From assembly GCF_003003795.1 (NCBI RefSeq), contig NZ_PVWK01000160.1, positions 62,001-126,000 on the forward strand: a stretch of DNA of 64,000 bases. The letters are read 5' to 3'. Below the pieces are notes generated by a model, which was given only the letters and a program-made list of their open reading frames with translations, was not told the DNA's origin and did not search any database. This document shows, piece by piece, positions 36,024-44,447 of this stretch. The DNA is from Stenomitos frigidus ULC18 (GTDB taxonomy: Bacteria; Cyanobacteriota; Cyanobacteriia; Leptolyngbyales; Leptolyngbyaceae). The translations under genes were made by a program, and so were the position numbers. The first letter of the stretch is position 1. Each line of letters begins with the position of its first letter.

Positions 36024-38039
36024 ATGGCTGTCGCAACCACCCAAACCCTCCAAGAACTTTGTGTCAACTCCATTCGTTTCCTAGCGGTCGATGCTGTAGA
36101 GAAAGCGAAATCCGGTCACCCTGGACTGCCGATGGGTGCAGCGCCGATGGCGTTTGTCCTGTGGGATCAGTTTTTGCGGTTTAATCCTAAGAATCCCAAG
36201 TGGTTTAACCGCGATCGCTTTGTGCTGTCGGCGGGTCACGGCTGTATGTTGCAGTACGCGCTGCTGTATTTGACGGGTTATGACAGTGTTTCGATCGACG
36301 ACATCAAGCAATTTCGCCAGTGGGAATCGAAAACGCCCGGACATCCTGAAAACTTTGAGACGCCCGGTGTGGAAGTCACCACTGGGCCTTTAGGGCAGGG
36401 TATTGCCAACGCGGTTGGGTTAGCGATCGCTGAAGCGCACCTGGCAGCAAAGTTCAACCAGCCTGACCTGACCCTAGTAGACCACTATACCTACGTCATT
36501 CTGGGCGATGGTTGCAACATGGAAGGCGTGTCCGGTGAAGCCTGTTCGCTGGCAGGGCATCTGGGTCTAGGCAAGCTGATTGCACTCTACGATGACAACC
36601 ATATTTCGATCGATGGTTCCACAGACATTGCCTTTACCGAAGATGTCTCCAAGCGGTTTGAAGCCTATGGCTGGCATGTGCTGCACGTGGAAAACGGCAA
36701 CACGGATTTAGATGCCATTGCGAAAGCGATCGCAGAAGCAAAAGCGGTGACAGATAAGCCCACGATGATCAAGGTCACAACCACGATCGGCTACGGTTCG
36801 CCCAACAAGCAAGGCACGGCTGACGCTCATGGCTCGGTGCTGGGTCCCGACGAAATCAAGCTCACCCGCGACAACCTGGGCTGGGAATACGAACCCTTCG
36901 TGGTGCCCGATGATGCGTTGGCTCATCTGCGTCAAGCGGTCGATCGGGGTGCCAGCCTGGAAGCAGAATGGAACGAAACCTGGGCCCAGTACAAAACCAA
37001 GTACACAGAGAAAGCAGCCGAGTTCGATCGCTTGCTCAGCGGCAAATTGCCCGACGGTTGGGACAAAGCGTTGCCCACCTACAAACCCGAAGACAAACAG
37101 CTTGCCACCCGCAAACACTCCGAAATCAGCCTGAATGCGCTGGCAAAAGTGCTGCCAGAACTCATCGGTGGTTCGGCTGACCTGACCCACTCCAACCTCA
37201 CCGAGCTAAAAGGCTCCGGCAACTTCCAGAAAGGGCACTACGAAAATCGTAACGTCCACTTCGGGGTACGCGAACACGGTATGGGAGCCATCTGTAACGG
37301 CATGGCGCTGCACGGATCGGGATTGATTCCCTACGGCGCCACGTTCCTCATCTTCACCGACTACATGCGAGGAGCCATTCGCCTCTCGGCACTGTCTCAA
37401 GCTGGCGTCATCTGGGTCATGACTCACGACTCCGTTGCTTTGGGTGAAGATGGCCCGACCCACCAACCCGTTGAGACGATCGCATCTTTGCGAGCGATTC
37501 CCGACCTTACCGTGCTGCGTCCCGCTGATGGCACAGAAACCTCCGGTGCTTACAAAGTAGCGGTGCTCAATGCGAACCAAAACCGTGCCACCTTGATTGC
37601 GTTCTCGCGTCAGGCGGTGCCCAATCTGGCAGGCTCGTCGATCGAGGGCGTTGCTAAGGGAGCCTATGCAGTTATCGACTCCGATGGTGCGCCTGACCTA
37701 ATCTTGATTGGCACAGGGTCTGAAGTGGGTCTTTGCGTCAAAGCCGCCGAGCAGTTGACCAGCGAAGGTACCAAAGTCCGTGTGGTCTCGATGCCCTCCT
37801 GGGAACTCTTTGAAGCGCAAGATGCGGCTTACAAAGAGTCGGTACTACCCAAAGCCGTGACCAAGCGTCTGGTTGTAGAGGCCGGTATCACCATGGGCTG
37901 GCAAAAATATGCTGGGGCTGAGGGTGACATCCTTGGCGTCGATCGCTTTGGTGTTTCGGCTCCCGGCGGCAAAATCATGGAGAAATTCGGCTTTACCGTT
38001 GAGAATGTGGTTGCGAGAGCAAACGCATTACTGGGGTAA
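36024..38039 (+). CDS. tkt: Transketolase
   Basis: A 671-residue thiamine-pyrophosphate enzyme of the Calvin and pentose-phosphate cycles. TPP-binding [18 protein letters not shown], the N-terminal [13 protein letters not shown] motif, and the pyrimidine-domain [18 protein letters not shown] are intact. The ribosome site agaaga lies just before the ATG. A likely promoter lies at 35952 and a terminator at 38119-38152. Monocistronic by layout. Length and motifs are normal. Confidence 0.97.
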   Translation: MAVATTQTLQELCVNSIRFLAVDAVEKAKSGHPGLPMGAAPMAFVLWDQFLRFNPKNPKWFNRDRFVLSAGHGCMLQYALLYLTGYDSVSIDDIKQFRQWESKTPGHPENFETPGVEVTTGPLGQGIANAVGLAIAEAHLAAKFNQPDLTLVDHYTYVILGDGCNMEGVSGEACSLAGHLGLGKLIALYDDNHISIDGSTDIAFTEDVSKRFEAYGWHVLHVENGNTDLDAIAKAIAEAKAVTDKPTMIKVTTTIGYGSPNKQGTADAHGSVLGPDEIKLTRDNLGWEYEPFVVPDDALAHLRQAVDRGASLEAEWNETWAQYKTKYTEKAAEFDRLLSGKLPDGWDKALPTYKPEDKQLATRKHSEISLNALAKVLPELIGGSADLTHSNLTELKGSGNFQKGHYENRNVHFGVREHGMGAICNGMALHGSGLIPYGATFLIFTDYMRGAIRLSALSQAGVIWVMTHDSVALGEDGPTHQPVETIASLRAIPDLTVLRPADGTETSGAYKVAVLNANQNRATLIAFSRQAVPNLAGSSIEGVAKGAYAVIDSDGAPDLILIGTGSEVGLCVKAAEQLTSEGTKVRVVSMPSWELFEAQDAAYKESVLPKAVTKRLVVEAGITMGWQKYAGAEGDILGVDRFGVSAPGGKIMEKFGFTVENVVARANALLG

Positions 38040-38118
38040 AGCGTGGTTAGTAGTAGAACTGTTACAAGCAACGGTTTTACTAGCAACAAACACACCACAT
38101 GATTAAATGCTGACCGGT

Positions 38119-38152
38119 ATAAAGGCTCTCTGGGTTTTCAGGGAGCCTTTCT
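38119..38152 (+). terminator. Rho-independent terminator after tkt
   Basis: Arms AAAGGCTCTCTG and CAGGGAGCCTTT flank a short GGTTTT-type loop, followed by a pyrimidine-rich end. It lies 80 bp past the transketolase stop. Confidence 0.8.
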
Positions 38153-38286
38153 TGCGGTGGAGCCGACGGGTTAGCGACAGTCTTTGAGCGCTGCCAGTTT
38201 GTACAAGTCTCGTTCACCTAGAGGTCGGCAGTAAAGCAGCCAAAGCGACAAGCGCACTCGCGGCCGCGGTCTTCCGGAACAGTGAC

Positions 38287-38364
38287 CTAGTGATAATCTG
38301 CACCCAGATCGATCCCCGCAGCATCTGCGTTGACCAAAGGTAACTTGCGCGTTGGCTCACTCAT
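38287..38364 (-). pseudogene. IS110-type transposase N-terminal remnant
   Basis: A short frame encoding MSEPTRKLPLVNADAAGIDL and then GADYH before a stop. LVNxxAAGIDxG is the characteristic start of IS110-family DEDD transposases. The remaining several hundred residues are absent, and no flanking IS ends are evident. It is therefore a broken remnant. It sits next to a truncated GNAT fragment. Confidence 0.6.
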
Positions 38365-38476
38365 AGCCAAAGCCTCAATGGTCGGCCTGTTAGTAAACCG
38401 GCCCTGACCCAAATGGCACCGCCGATGCAGTCTCCTCAACGGGATAGTGATATTCACCCACTGTAAAACAACTGAA

Positions 38477-38572
38477 CTCGATGAGTTGCGCCTCATTTGC
38501 TTGGCCAAAGGCTTGTTCGACGACGACCGCGATCGAGGCGTGATCAACCTGGGTTTCAGGACGAATGTTCAT
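38477..38572 (-). pseudogene. Truncated GNAT acetyltransferase fragment
   Basis: The start MNIRPETQVDHASIAVVVEQ and AFGQANEAQLIE matches the N-terminus of GNAT N-acetyltransferases, but the frame then diverges and stops at 38390, so most of the domain is missing. The start overlaps the end of the upstream TPR gene by 17 bp, suggesting it was once in its operon. Confidence 0.6.
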
Positions 38573-40493
38573 TACCCCTTTCTCTTAATGCCTGTCGGAC
38601 TTTAACCATGACACCCTCCCAGTCACCGGGAGCCGTCTGGCGAAACAAGCGCATCGTCGGGTACCAGGGGCTGTCTTCGCGATGCAGCAGCCAGCGCCAG
38701 TCAGCAGCAAACGGGAGTACAACCCAAACAGGCTTTCCCAGTGCACCCGCCAAATGAGCCACAGCCGTATCCACTGAGATGACAAGATCAAGCTGGTCGA
38801 TGGCGGCTGCCGTATCAGCAAAATCCTGAAGCTGTGGGCTCAAATCATACAGGCAAGGCTGAAAACCGAACTGAGCGATATCAGCGGCATGAGTGCCCAC
38901 CTGAAGGCTGTATAGTTCCACGTTGGGACTGCGCAGTCCTTGCATAAACGCGGTTAGAGAAGCGGTGCGATGGCGATAGGACGATCGCTGTTTGAGATGG
39001 GGAAGCGGCACACTTGCCCAAACAATGCCGACTTTGAGGAGACGATCGGCGCTCGGTGCTGCCAATGGTGTTGTGATGGCGTTGCTAGCGTCTGAATGTG
39101 CTCGGCAAGCCTCTGATACAGACACATAGGGCACCTGCTTTGGAATCGTAGCTAACGATTCGTTCAGGACATAAGGCAGGCTCATCAGCGGCAGATGCAC
39201 ATCAAACTCAGGCAAGGGGGAGCCTTGGGGGATGAGTTCAGCAATGCCTGGAATAGTGGCAAACAAGCATAGCAATTCCTTGGGGCACTCCACAACGATG
39301 TGGTTCTGGGCAGTCGATCGCGCAGGTTCAGCGTCCCTTTCTGCTAAACGCGCCACATAGCGGATGAACTGGATGGCATCACCAAAGCCCTGCTCCGTAT
39401 AGAGCAGCAGCGATCGCCCATTCAACGCAGAACCATCCCAAACGCTTCCTGGTAACGATCGGCGTTGCAGGTCTTGAGCGTCCCAGCGCCATTCATACTC
39501 GACAAAGCCTTGCTGAAAATCACCTGCTGCCAAAAGTGCCAGGCTCAAATTTAAGTGGGCTTCAGCAAACTGGGGCTTGAGGGCGATCGCTCGCTGGCAT
39601 TGCGCGATCGCACCCTGCAAATCGTTCCATTCATAAAGTGCCACTCCCAAACTGTTGTGCGCTTCTGCATTCTCTGGCTCCAGCTCAATCGCCTGCTGAT
39701 AGTGCGCGATCGCGGCCTCAAATTGCTTGTCTTCTTGCAAACACAACGCCAGATTATTGTGAGCCGCTGCCCAATTGGGTTGTAGCCTCAGTGCTTGCTG
39801 ATAGTGGTCGATCGCCGCCTCAAATTGCTCCGTCAGTCGGAACGCGTTGCCGATGTTGAACTGCACGTCAGCATTGCTGGGTTGGAGTGCTAGAGCGTTT
39901 TGGTAATAGGCGATCGCCGCCTCAAATTGTCCCTGTGCCTGGAGTGCATTGCCCAAATTGTTGTGTGCCTGCGGGTCGCTTGGTGCCAGTGCGATCGCCT
40001 GCCGATACTGGACAATTGCTTCTTCTAGCTTTCTTTGTTCCCTGAGCGCGTTTCCTAGATTGTTGTAGGCTCTGGGATAGTTGGGGTTCAGGGCGATCGC
40101 CTGCTGATAGTGCGAGATCGCCTGCTCGTAGCACTTTTGCCTTAACGCCAGATTGCCTGCATTGAAGTGGGTTGGAGCATGATTGGGCTTGAGCGCCAGC
40201 GATCGCTGAAAGTGTTGAGCTGCTTCATCCCAGTTACCGCAATCTTGTAGCGCAACGGCCAAATTACCATGTGCTTCAGCATGGGTTGGGTCAAGCGTGA
40301 TGACGGTTTGATAGTGCGCGATCGCAGATTGCAGCCTGCCGGTTTGCAGGGCGATTGCCCCCAACAAATGGAGTGCTGGGACGTAATGGGGACGTTGATC
40401 AAGCACTTGACAACACAACCATTCTGCCTGCACCAAATTTCCCAGTCGATACGCTTGCAAAGCCGTCGTCATCGCCTCAGAGATCGCTACCAT
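38556..40493 (-). CDS. TPR protein with C-terminal GT9-like glycosyltransferase domain
   Basis: A 645-residue protein. Residues about 10-320 contain at least eight tetratricopeptide repeats (A-H-N-N-L-G-N-A-L patterns and AIxxYQxAIxLxP). The C-terminal 300 residues (SVWDGSALNGRSLLLYTEQGFGDAIQFIRY, DLVISVDTAVAHLAGALGKPVWVVLPFAADWRW) match the heptosyltransferase-like (GT9) domain attached to TPRs in many cyanobacteria. It may glycosylate a protein or surface polymer. The gene ends overlapping the GNAT remnant. Confidence 0.9.
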   Translation of the reverse strand: MVAISEAMTTALQAYRLGNLVQAEWLCCQVLDQRPHYVPALHLLGAIALQTGRLQSAIAHYQTVITLDPTHAEAHGNLAVALQDCGNWDEAAQHFQRSLALKPNHAPTHFNAGNLALRQKCYEQAISHYQQAIALNPNYPRAYNNLGNALREQRKLEEAIVQYRQAIALAPSDPQAHNNLGNALQAQGQFEAAIAYYQNALALQPSNADVQFNIGNAFRLTEQFEAAIDHYQQALRLQPNWAAAHNNLALCLQEDKQFEAAIAHYQQAIELEPENAEAHNSLGVALYEWNDLQGAIAQCQRAIALKPQFAEAHLNLSLALLAAGDFQQGFVEYEWRWDAQDLQRRSLPGSVWDGSALNGRSLLLYTEQGFGDAIQFIRYVARLAERDAEPARSTAQNHIVVECPKELLCLFATIPGIAELIPQGSPLPEFDVHLPLMSLPYVLNESLATIPKQVPYVSVSEACRAHSDASNAITTPLAAPSADRLLKVGIVWASVPLPHLKQRSSYRHRTASLTAFMQGLRSPNVELYSLQVGTHAADIAQFGFQPCLYDLSPQLQDFADTAAAIDQLDLVISVDTAVAHLAGALGKPVWVVLPFAADWRWLLHREDSPWYPTMRLFRQTAPGDWEGVMVKVRQALRERGNEHSS

Positions 40494-40722
40494 TTAGGAG
40501 GGGAATAGGGTGTAGGGTATAGGGTGTGAAGGGAAACAAGAAGGTCTTGAAAAGCACCAAAGTTTAGCAGCACGTTAAAGCCCTGACAGTACACTACAAC
40601 TGCATCCCAAAATTTTAGTCTAAAGGTTTTTTCTTACCATCGCCCCACGCCGTCACCTCCTCACCTCCCCCACCTCTTCATTTCCACACCCCACTCCCCA
40701 CTCCCTACTTCCCCCCCTGCCC

Positions 40723-42702
40723 ATGCTGCTTTCCCTGCGAATCGAAAATTTCGCCCTGGTAGACCGCCTAGAGTTAGGTTTGGGTAAAGGTTTGACGGTG
40801 ATGACCGGCGAAACGGGTGCAGGTAAGTCGATCATTCTGGATGCGATCGATGCCGTTTTGGGTGGCAAAGTGACCAGTCGCGCGGTGAGGACGGGAGCCG
40901 ATCGCGCGTTGATTGAAGCCGTCTTTCGGCTCGAACCCGATTTGGCAACCTGGCTAGAGCAGCAGGAGATTGCCCTCACTGCCGAAACGGAATTGGTTTG
41001 CACCCGCGAGATTGTTGCCAGTCAGAGTAGCCAGCGTAGTCGATCGCGGATCAACGGTGCGCTAGTGAACAAGCAGCAGATGGAATACCTGCGCGATCGG
41101 CTGGTTGAACTGACCGCACAAGGGCAAACGGTACAGATCGGGCAACCACCGCTTCAGCGCGAATGGCTGGACAGTTATGGTGGTGAGCCACTGTTAAAGC
41201 AGCGATCGACCGTTGTCGCTGCTTTCTCTGCCTATCAGCAAGCGCTTCAAGCCTTAGAGAAACGTCGTAAATCAGAACAAGAACGGCTCCAGCAGCTTGA
41301 CTTGTTTGAGTACCAGTTAAAGGAACTGAGTGCGGCAAATCTAACTGAAGCCGATGAACTCGATCAACTGGAACAAGAACGCAAACGCCTCAGCCATAGC
41401 GTTGAGCTGCAGCATCAAAGCTATCAGGTCTACCAGGCACTTTATCAAAACGATGAAGGTGCAGAAGCCTGTGCAGATTTATTAGGTAAAGCTGAAAGCA
41501 CGCTCCAGGATATGGCTGAATATGATGTGCAGATTCAGCCCATTCTCGAACTCGTTAGCAACGCTCTAGCACAGGTCGAGCAAGCCGGACGGGAAATTAA
41601 TGTCTATGGCGAAACCCTGGAGGCAGACCCACAGCGGTTACAGGAAGTGCAGGAACGCATTGTTGAGCTGAAGCAGCTTTGCCGCAAGTATGGCCCGACG
41701 CTAGGTGACGCGATCGCCCTTCTTCAGCGTCTTCAAGCCGATATGGATGAGCTTACAGGCGGTGGGCAATCCCTGGAAGACCTGGAACACACCTATCAAG
41801 AACGACAGCTTGCGTTGACCGACGCCTGTGCCCTCCTGACGCAACGACGACAAGCGACCGCGAAAGAGCTAGAGGAGCGGTTGGTGAGTGAACTCAAACC
41901 GCTGGCAATGGAGAAAGTGAAGTTTCAGGTAGACATTTCGCCTGCGACTCCGTCTGCGTTAGGAGGCGATCGCGTAACCTTCCTTTTTAGCCCCAACCCT
42001 GGTGAGCCATTGCAACCACTGACCGAAATCGCCTCCGGTGGCGAAATGAGTCGCTTCCTACTCGCCTTACAGTCCAGCTTTTCCCAAATTGACCCAGTTG
42101 GGACGCTAGTGTTTGACGAGATCGACGTGGGCGTTTCGGGACGCGTGACCCAGGCGATCGCGGAAAAACTGCACCAACTGAGCCAACATCATCAAGTACT
42201 GTGCGTCACTCACCAGCCGATCGTCGCAGCAATGGCAGATCAGCACTTACGCGTGAGCAAACAGGTGATTGAGGAGGAGAATGGGAAGTTTGTGGGGAAC
42301 GGGAAGGGGCTAGAGGAGCAGGGTAGCAAGGGAGCAGGGGAAGACATAGAGACCAAGAATGCAAAACGCAAAACGCAAAACGCTTCCACATCCCACACCC
42401 CACACCCCACACCCCACACCCTCGATTCTGTCCGCACCGTCGTTCGTGTCACAACACTTGACAGCCAACAACGACGTGAAGAGTTAGCACAGCTTGCAGG
42501 TGGTCAGTCAACTGCCGAAACCAGTGAAGCGGATGATGTTGCTTATGCCTTCGCTGATTCACTTTTGAAACAAGCTGCCACTTTGCGGGAGACGCGATCG
42601 GGCGAACCAAAGCTTGCTGCTGAGCCACAACCCGCCGCTGAACCAAAACCTGCTGAACCAAAACCGAAAGCCACAAGAGCCAAAGCCTCTCGAAAAGGGT
42701 GA
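40723..42702 (+). CDS. recN: DNA repair protein RecN with an in-frame insertion
   Basis: A 659-residue SMC-like ATPase for double-strand-break repair. Walker A GETGAGKSIILDAIDAVLGG, coiled coils, the signature ASGGEMSRFLLALQ and Walker B LVFDEIDVGVSGR are intact. It is roughly 80 residues longer than the common form because of an insertion near residues 518-567 of low-complexity sequence (KRKTQNASTSHTPHPTPH) and a Pro/Ala/Lys-rich tail (AEPKPAEPKPKATRAK). The insertion resembles the purine-rich and CCCCACA intergenic DNA found just upstream of this gene. Frame is preserved, so the protein may still be functional. Confidence 0.9.
   Translation: MLLSLRIENFALVDRLELGLGKGLTVMTGETGAGKSIILDAIDAVLGGKVTSRAVRTGADRALIEAVFRLEPDLATWLEQQEIALTAETELVCTREIVASQSSQRSRSRINGALVNKQQMEYLRDRLVELTAQGQTVQIGQPPLQREWLDSYGGEPLLKQRSTVVAAFSAYQQALQALEKRRKSEQERLQQLDLFEYQLKELSAANLTEADELDQLEQERKRLSHSVELQHQSYQVYQALYQNDEGAEACADLLGKAESTLQDMAEYDVQIQPILELVSNALAQVEQAGREINVYGETLEADPQRLQEVQERIVELKQLCRKYGPTLGDAIALLQRLQADMDELTGGGQSLEDLEHTYQERQLALTDACALLTQRRQATAKELEERLVSELKPLAMEKVKFQVDISPATPSALGGDRVTFLFSPNPGEPLQPLTEIASGGEMSRFLLALQSSFSQIDPVGTLVFDEIDVGVSGRVTQAIAEKLHQLSQHHQVLCVTHQPIVAAMADQHLRVSKQVIEEENGKFVGNGKGLEEQGSKGAGEDIETKNAKRKTQNASTSHTPHPTPHTLDSVRTVVRVTTLDSQQRREELAQLAGGQSTAETSEADDVAYAFADSLLKQAATLRETRSGEPKLAAEPQPAAEPKPAEPKPKATRAKASRKG
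42278..42425 (+). repeat. Intergenic-type low-complexity insertion within recN
   Basis: Inside recN, a purine-rich block (gggaaggggctagaggagca) is followed by aaaacgcaaaacgcaaaacg and four cacaccc units. The same styles of sequence lie in intergenic DNA at about 40640-40720. It is in frame and has no stop. Confidence 0.75.
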
Positions 42703-42873
42703 TGCATCGATCGTAGATCTACAGCAAGCAATTCGTTCATTCACATCAAACTAGAGGCTCTACATTAAATCTCCATGTAATAAATTTTAGACCACTTGAA
42801 TTTTCGAGATTCTTTAAGGCATGATTCCTACCACCATCAATAGTCTATTACTTAGTTTTAGGAGAATTTAATA

Positions 42874-43638
42874 ATGACTAAAGATTGGGTTCCAAAAAGA
42901 AAGGAGATTGAAGAAAAATTCTATTTATTATCAGACAAGTTGCAAAGACTTCAAAAAGCACGTGCATTTAGTTCTAGCGTCATAGAACAATTTGAACTAG
43001 ACTACCGTATTCAAGAGACAAGAACAGAAATTGAAGAGATAGATAAGCGCCTGGAACAAATCGAAGAAATGGATGCACTGTCTCTTGTAAACGAATTCAA
43101 AAAAATCCTAGATGAAAACCATCAAGAAGAAAGAAAAATATTAGAATATTTTTCATCTTCACTTGGTTACATTCAAGAGATTAAAGAAACCCAAATGGGT
43201 TTGTCTCCAATATTTGGAAAGCCTAACAAAACTCTAAAACAATCATGGGCAGATTTATTTATAATAATGCCATTTAGAGAAGATCTAAAGCCAGTATACA
43301 CAGACCATATAGTTAAGGTTGCTAATGGTTTAGGGCTGTCATGCGAAAGAGGTGATGATTTCTTTTCCAGCCACACAATAATTGATGAGGTTTGGGCAGC
43401 AACTTATTTTTCAAAGCTTTGTATTGCTGACTGCACTGGTCGTAATCCTAATGTTTTCTATGAGTTAGGAATAGCACATACGATTGGAAGACCAGTTATT
43501 TTGCTCGCGCAGTCTATTGATGATATTCCATTTGACATTAGACATCGCCGCTCAATTATTTATGCCTATACGCCGAGGGGAATGAGTAATTTTGAGGAAA
43601 CACTTAAGAAAACTCTTGAAAGTGAGCTTTCCTTATGA
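42874..43638 (+). CDS. Coiled-coil protein with TIR/nucleoside-deoxyribosyltransferase-like domain
   Basis: A 254-residue protein. The N-terminal 120 residues are a coiled coil (RLQKARAFSSSVIEQFELDY, then REIEEIDKRLEQIEEM-type heptads). The C-terminal domain reads LFIIMPFREDLKPVYTDHI, IADCTGRNPNVFYELGIAHTIG and PVILLAQSIDDIPFDIR. This matches the NDT/TIR-like predicted nucleotide-binding fold in which the Glu of YELG is catalytic. Such proteins occur in anti-phage conflict systems; function here is inferred. The gene is AT-rich relative to recN, a sign of transfer, and its stop overlaps the DUF433 start by four bases (ATGA). Confidence 0.75.
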   Translation: MTKDWVPKRKEIEEKFYLLSDKLQRLQKARAFSSSVIEQFELDYRIQETRTEIEEIDKRLEQIEEMDALSLVNEFKKILDENHQEERKILEYFSSSLGYIQEIKETQMGLSPIFGKPNKTLKQSWADLFIIMPFREDLKPVYTDHIVKVANGLGLSCERGDDFFSSHTIIDEVWAATYFSKLCIADCTGRNPNVFYELGIAHTIGRPVILLAQSIDDIPFDIRHRRSIIYAYTPRGMSNFEETLKKTLESELSL

Positions 43639-43868
43639 CAATTATGGATTATCACAATATCATCACCATCGAGCCTGGAAAACGTAGCGGCAAGCCCTGC
43701 ATTCGAGGAATGCGAATCACAGTGTATGACATTTTAGAATATCTGGCGGGCGGCATGACAGAGGCAGAAATTTTAGAAGATTTTTCTGAACTCACATCAG
43801 AAGACATCAAAGCGTGTCTTGCTTTTGCCGCCGATCGTGAGAAAAAACTCTTTGTGGCACCGCTTTGA
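43635..43868 (+). CDS. DUF433 antitoxin-like protein
   Basis: A 77-residue protein. IITIEPGKRSGKPCIRGMRI followed by TVYDILEYLAGGMTEAEILEDFSELTSEDIKACLAFAADRE is the DUF433/VapB45-type helix-turn-helix family, usually paired with a DUF5615 PIN-like toxin. That partner follows directly with a four-base overlap but is broken. The start could also be the Met four codons later. Confidence 0.88.
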   Translation: MTIMDYHNIITIEPGKRSGKPCIRGMRITVYDILEYLAGGMTEAEILEDFSELTSEDIKACLAFAADREKKLFVAPL

Positions 43869-44145
43869 AATTGTTGTTGGATGAGAACTTATCAGACCGA
43901 ATTGTTCGCAGGATTATCGACTTGTATCCTAATTCTGAACATGTCAAAACTTTAAAGTTGACATTGTTTCCAAGGATGCTGACTTTCATCAGCGCAGTTT
44001 ACTCTTCGGTCATCCACCCAAATTTATCTACCTTCGGATTGGCAACAGCCCAACGTCGAAGATTGTTGAGATTCTGAGAGACAATTTTGACACAATTCTT
44101 CAGTTTGAAGATAAAGAATTGGAAAGTATTTTAGTGCTGGGATAG
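43865..44145 (+). pseudogene. DUF5615 PIN-like toxin, frameshifted with internal deletion
   Basis: The gene begins MKLLLDENLSDRIVRRIIDL and YPNSEHVKTL, the usual start of DUF5615 (Mut7-C/PIN-like) toxins. Then the frame runs into unrelated residues and ends at 44077. The proper C-terminal half is found in another frame from about 43959: VDIVSKDADFHQRSLLFGHP, ending FEDKELESILVLG at 44145. Relative to the family, about 20 residues between HVKT and VSKDADF are missing, so a deletion changed the frame. The intact DUF433 antitoxin upstream is thereby orphaned. Confidence 0.85.
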
Positions 44146-44166
44146 AGCGATCGCTAATCTTTTCAG

Positions 44167-44439
44167 ATGTGGCAACGAAAAAATCTAACGAATTCTGGTT
44201 TGATCACCACCGTTACTTCAGTGCAGCAATTCGATGCCGCGAGATGGGATAGGCAATTTGAAGAAGATGTCGCAGCCGGTCGGCTTAATGATCTCGCTCA
44301 GCAAACACTGAAACATTTGCGTGAAGGGCGCTGTACTGATCTGCGAGACATCGTGCAAGCCCTGATCTTGGCTATGCAAAACGCGCATACATTTGGACAT
44401 CGCCAAGTGTATGCGCGTTTCACCCGCTATTGCTTTTGA
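44167..44439 (+). CDS. Small conserved-type protein (uncertain boundaries)
   Basis: The segment FDAARWDRQFEEDVAAGRLN followed by DLAQQTLKHLREGRCTDL resembles small cyanobacterial antitoxin-like proteins that normally end near CTDL. Here translation continues for about 30 residues into a hairpin-forming region, suggesting the true stop has been lost or the 3' end replaced. The start is uncertain. No function assigned. Confidence 0.45.
   Translation: MWQRKNLTNSGLITTVTSVQQFDAARWDRQFEEDVAAGRLNDLAQQTLKHLREGRCTDLRDIVQALILAMQNAHTFGHRQVYARFTRYCF
44379..44420. terminator. Imperfect 18-bp inverted repeat
   Basis: The arms aaacgcgcatacatttgg (44379-44396) and ccaagtgtatgcgcgttt (44403-44420) pair with one mismatch around a six-base loop. 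It lies between the small gene's expected end and the convergent ABC exporter gene, so it may serve as a bidirectional terminator or be a small mobile-element remnant. Confidence 0.6.
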
Positions 44440-44447
44440 TGCGTGTG

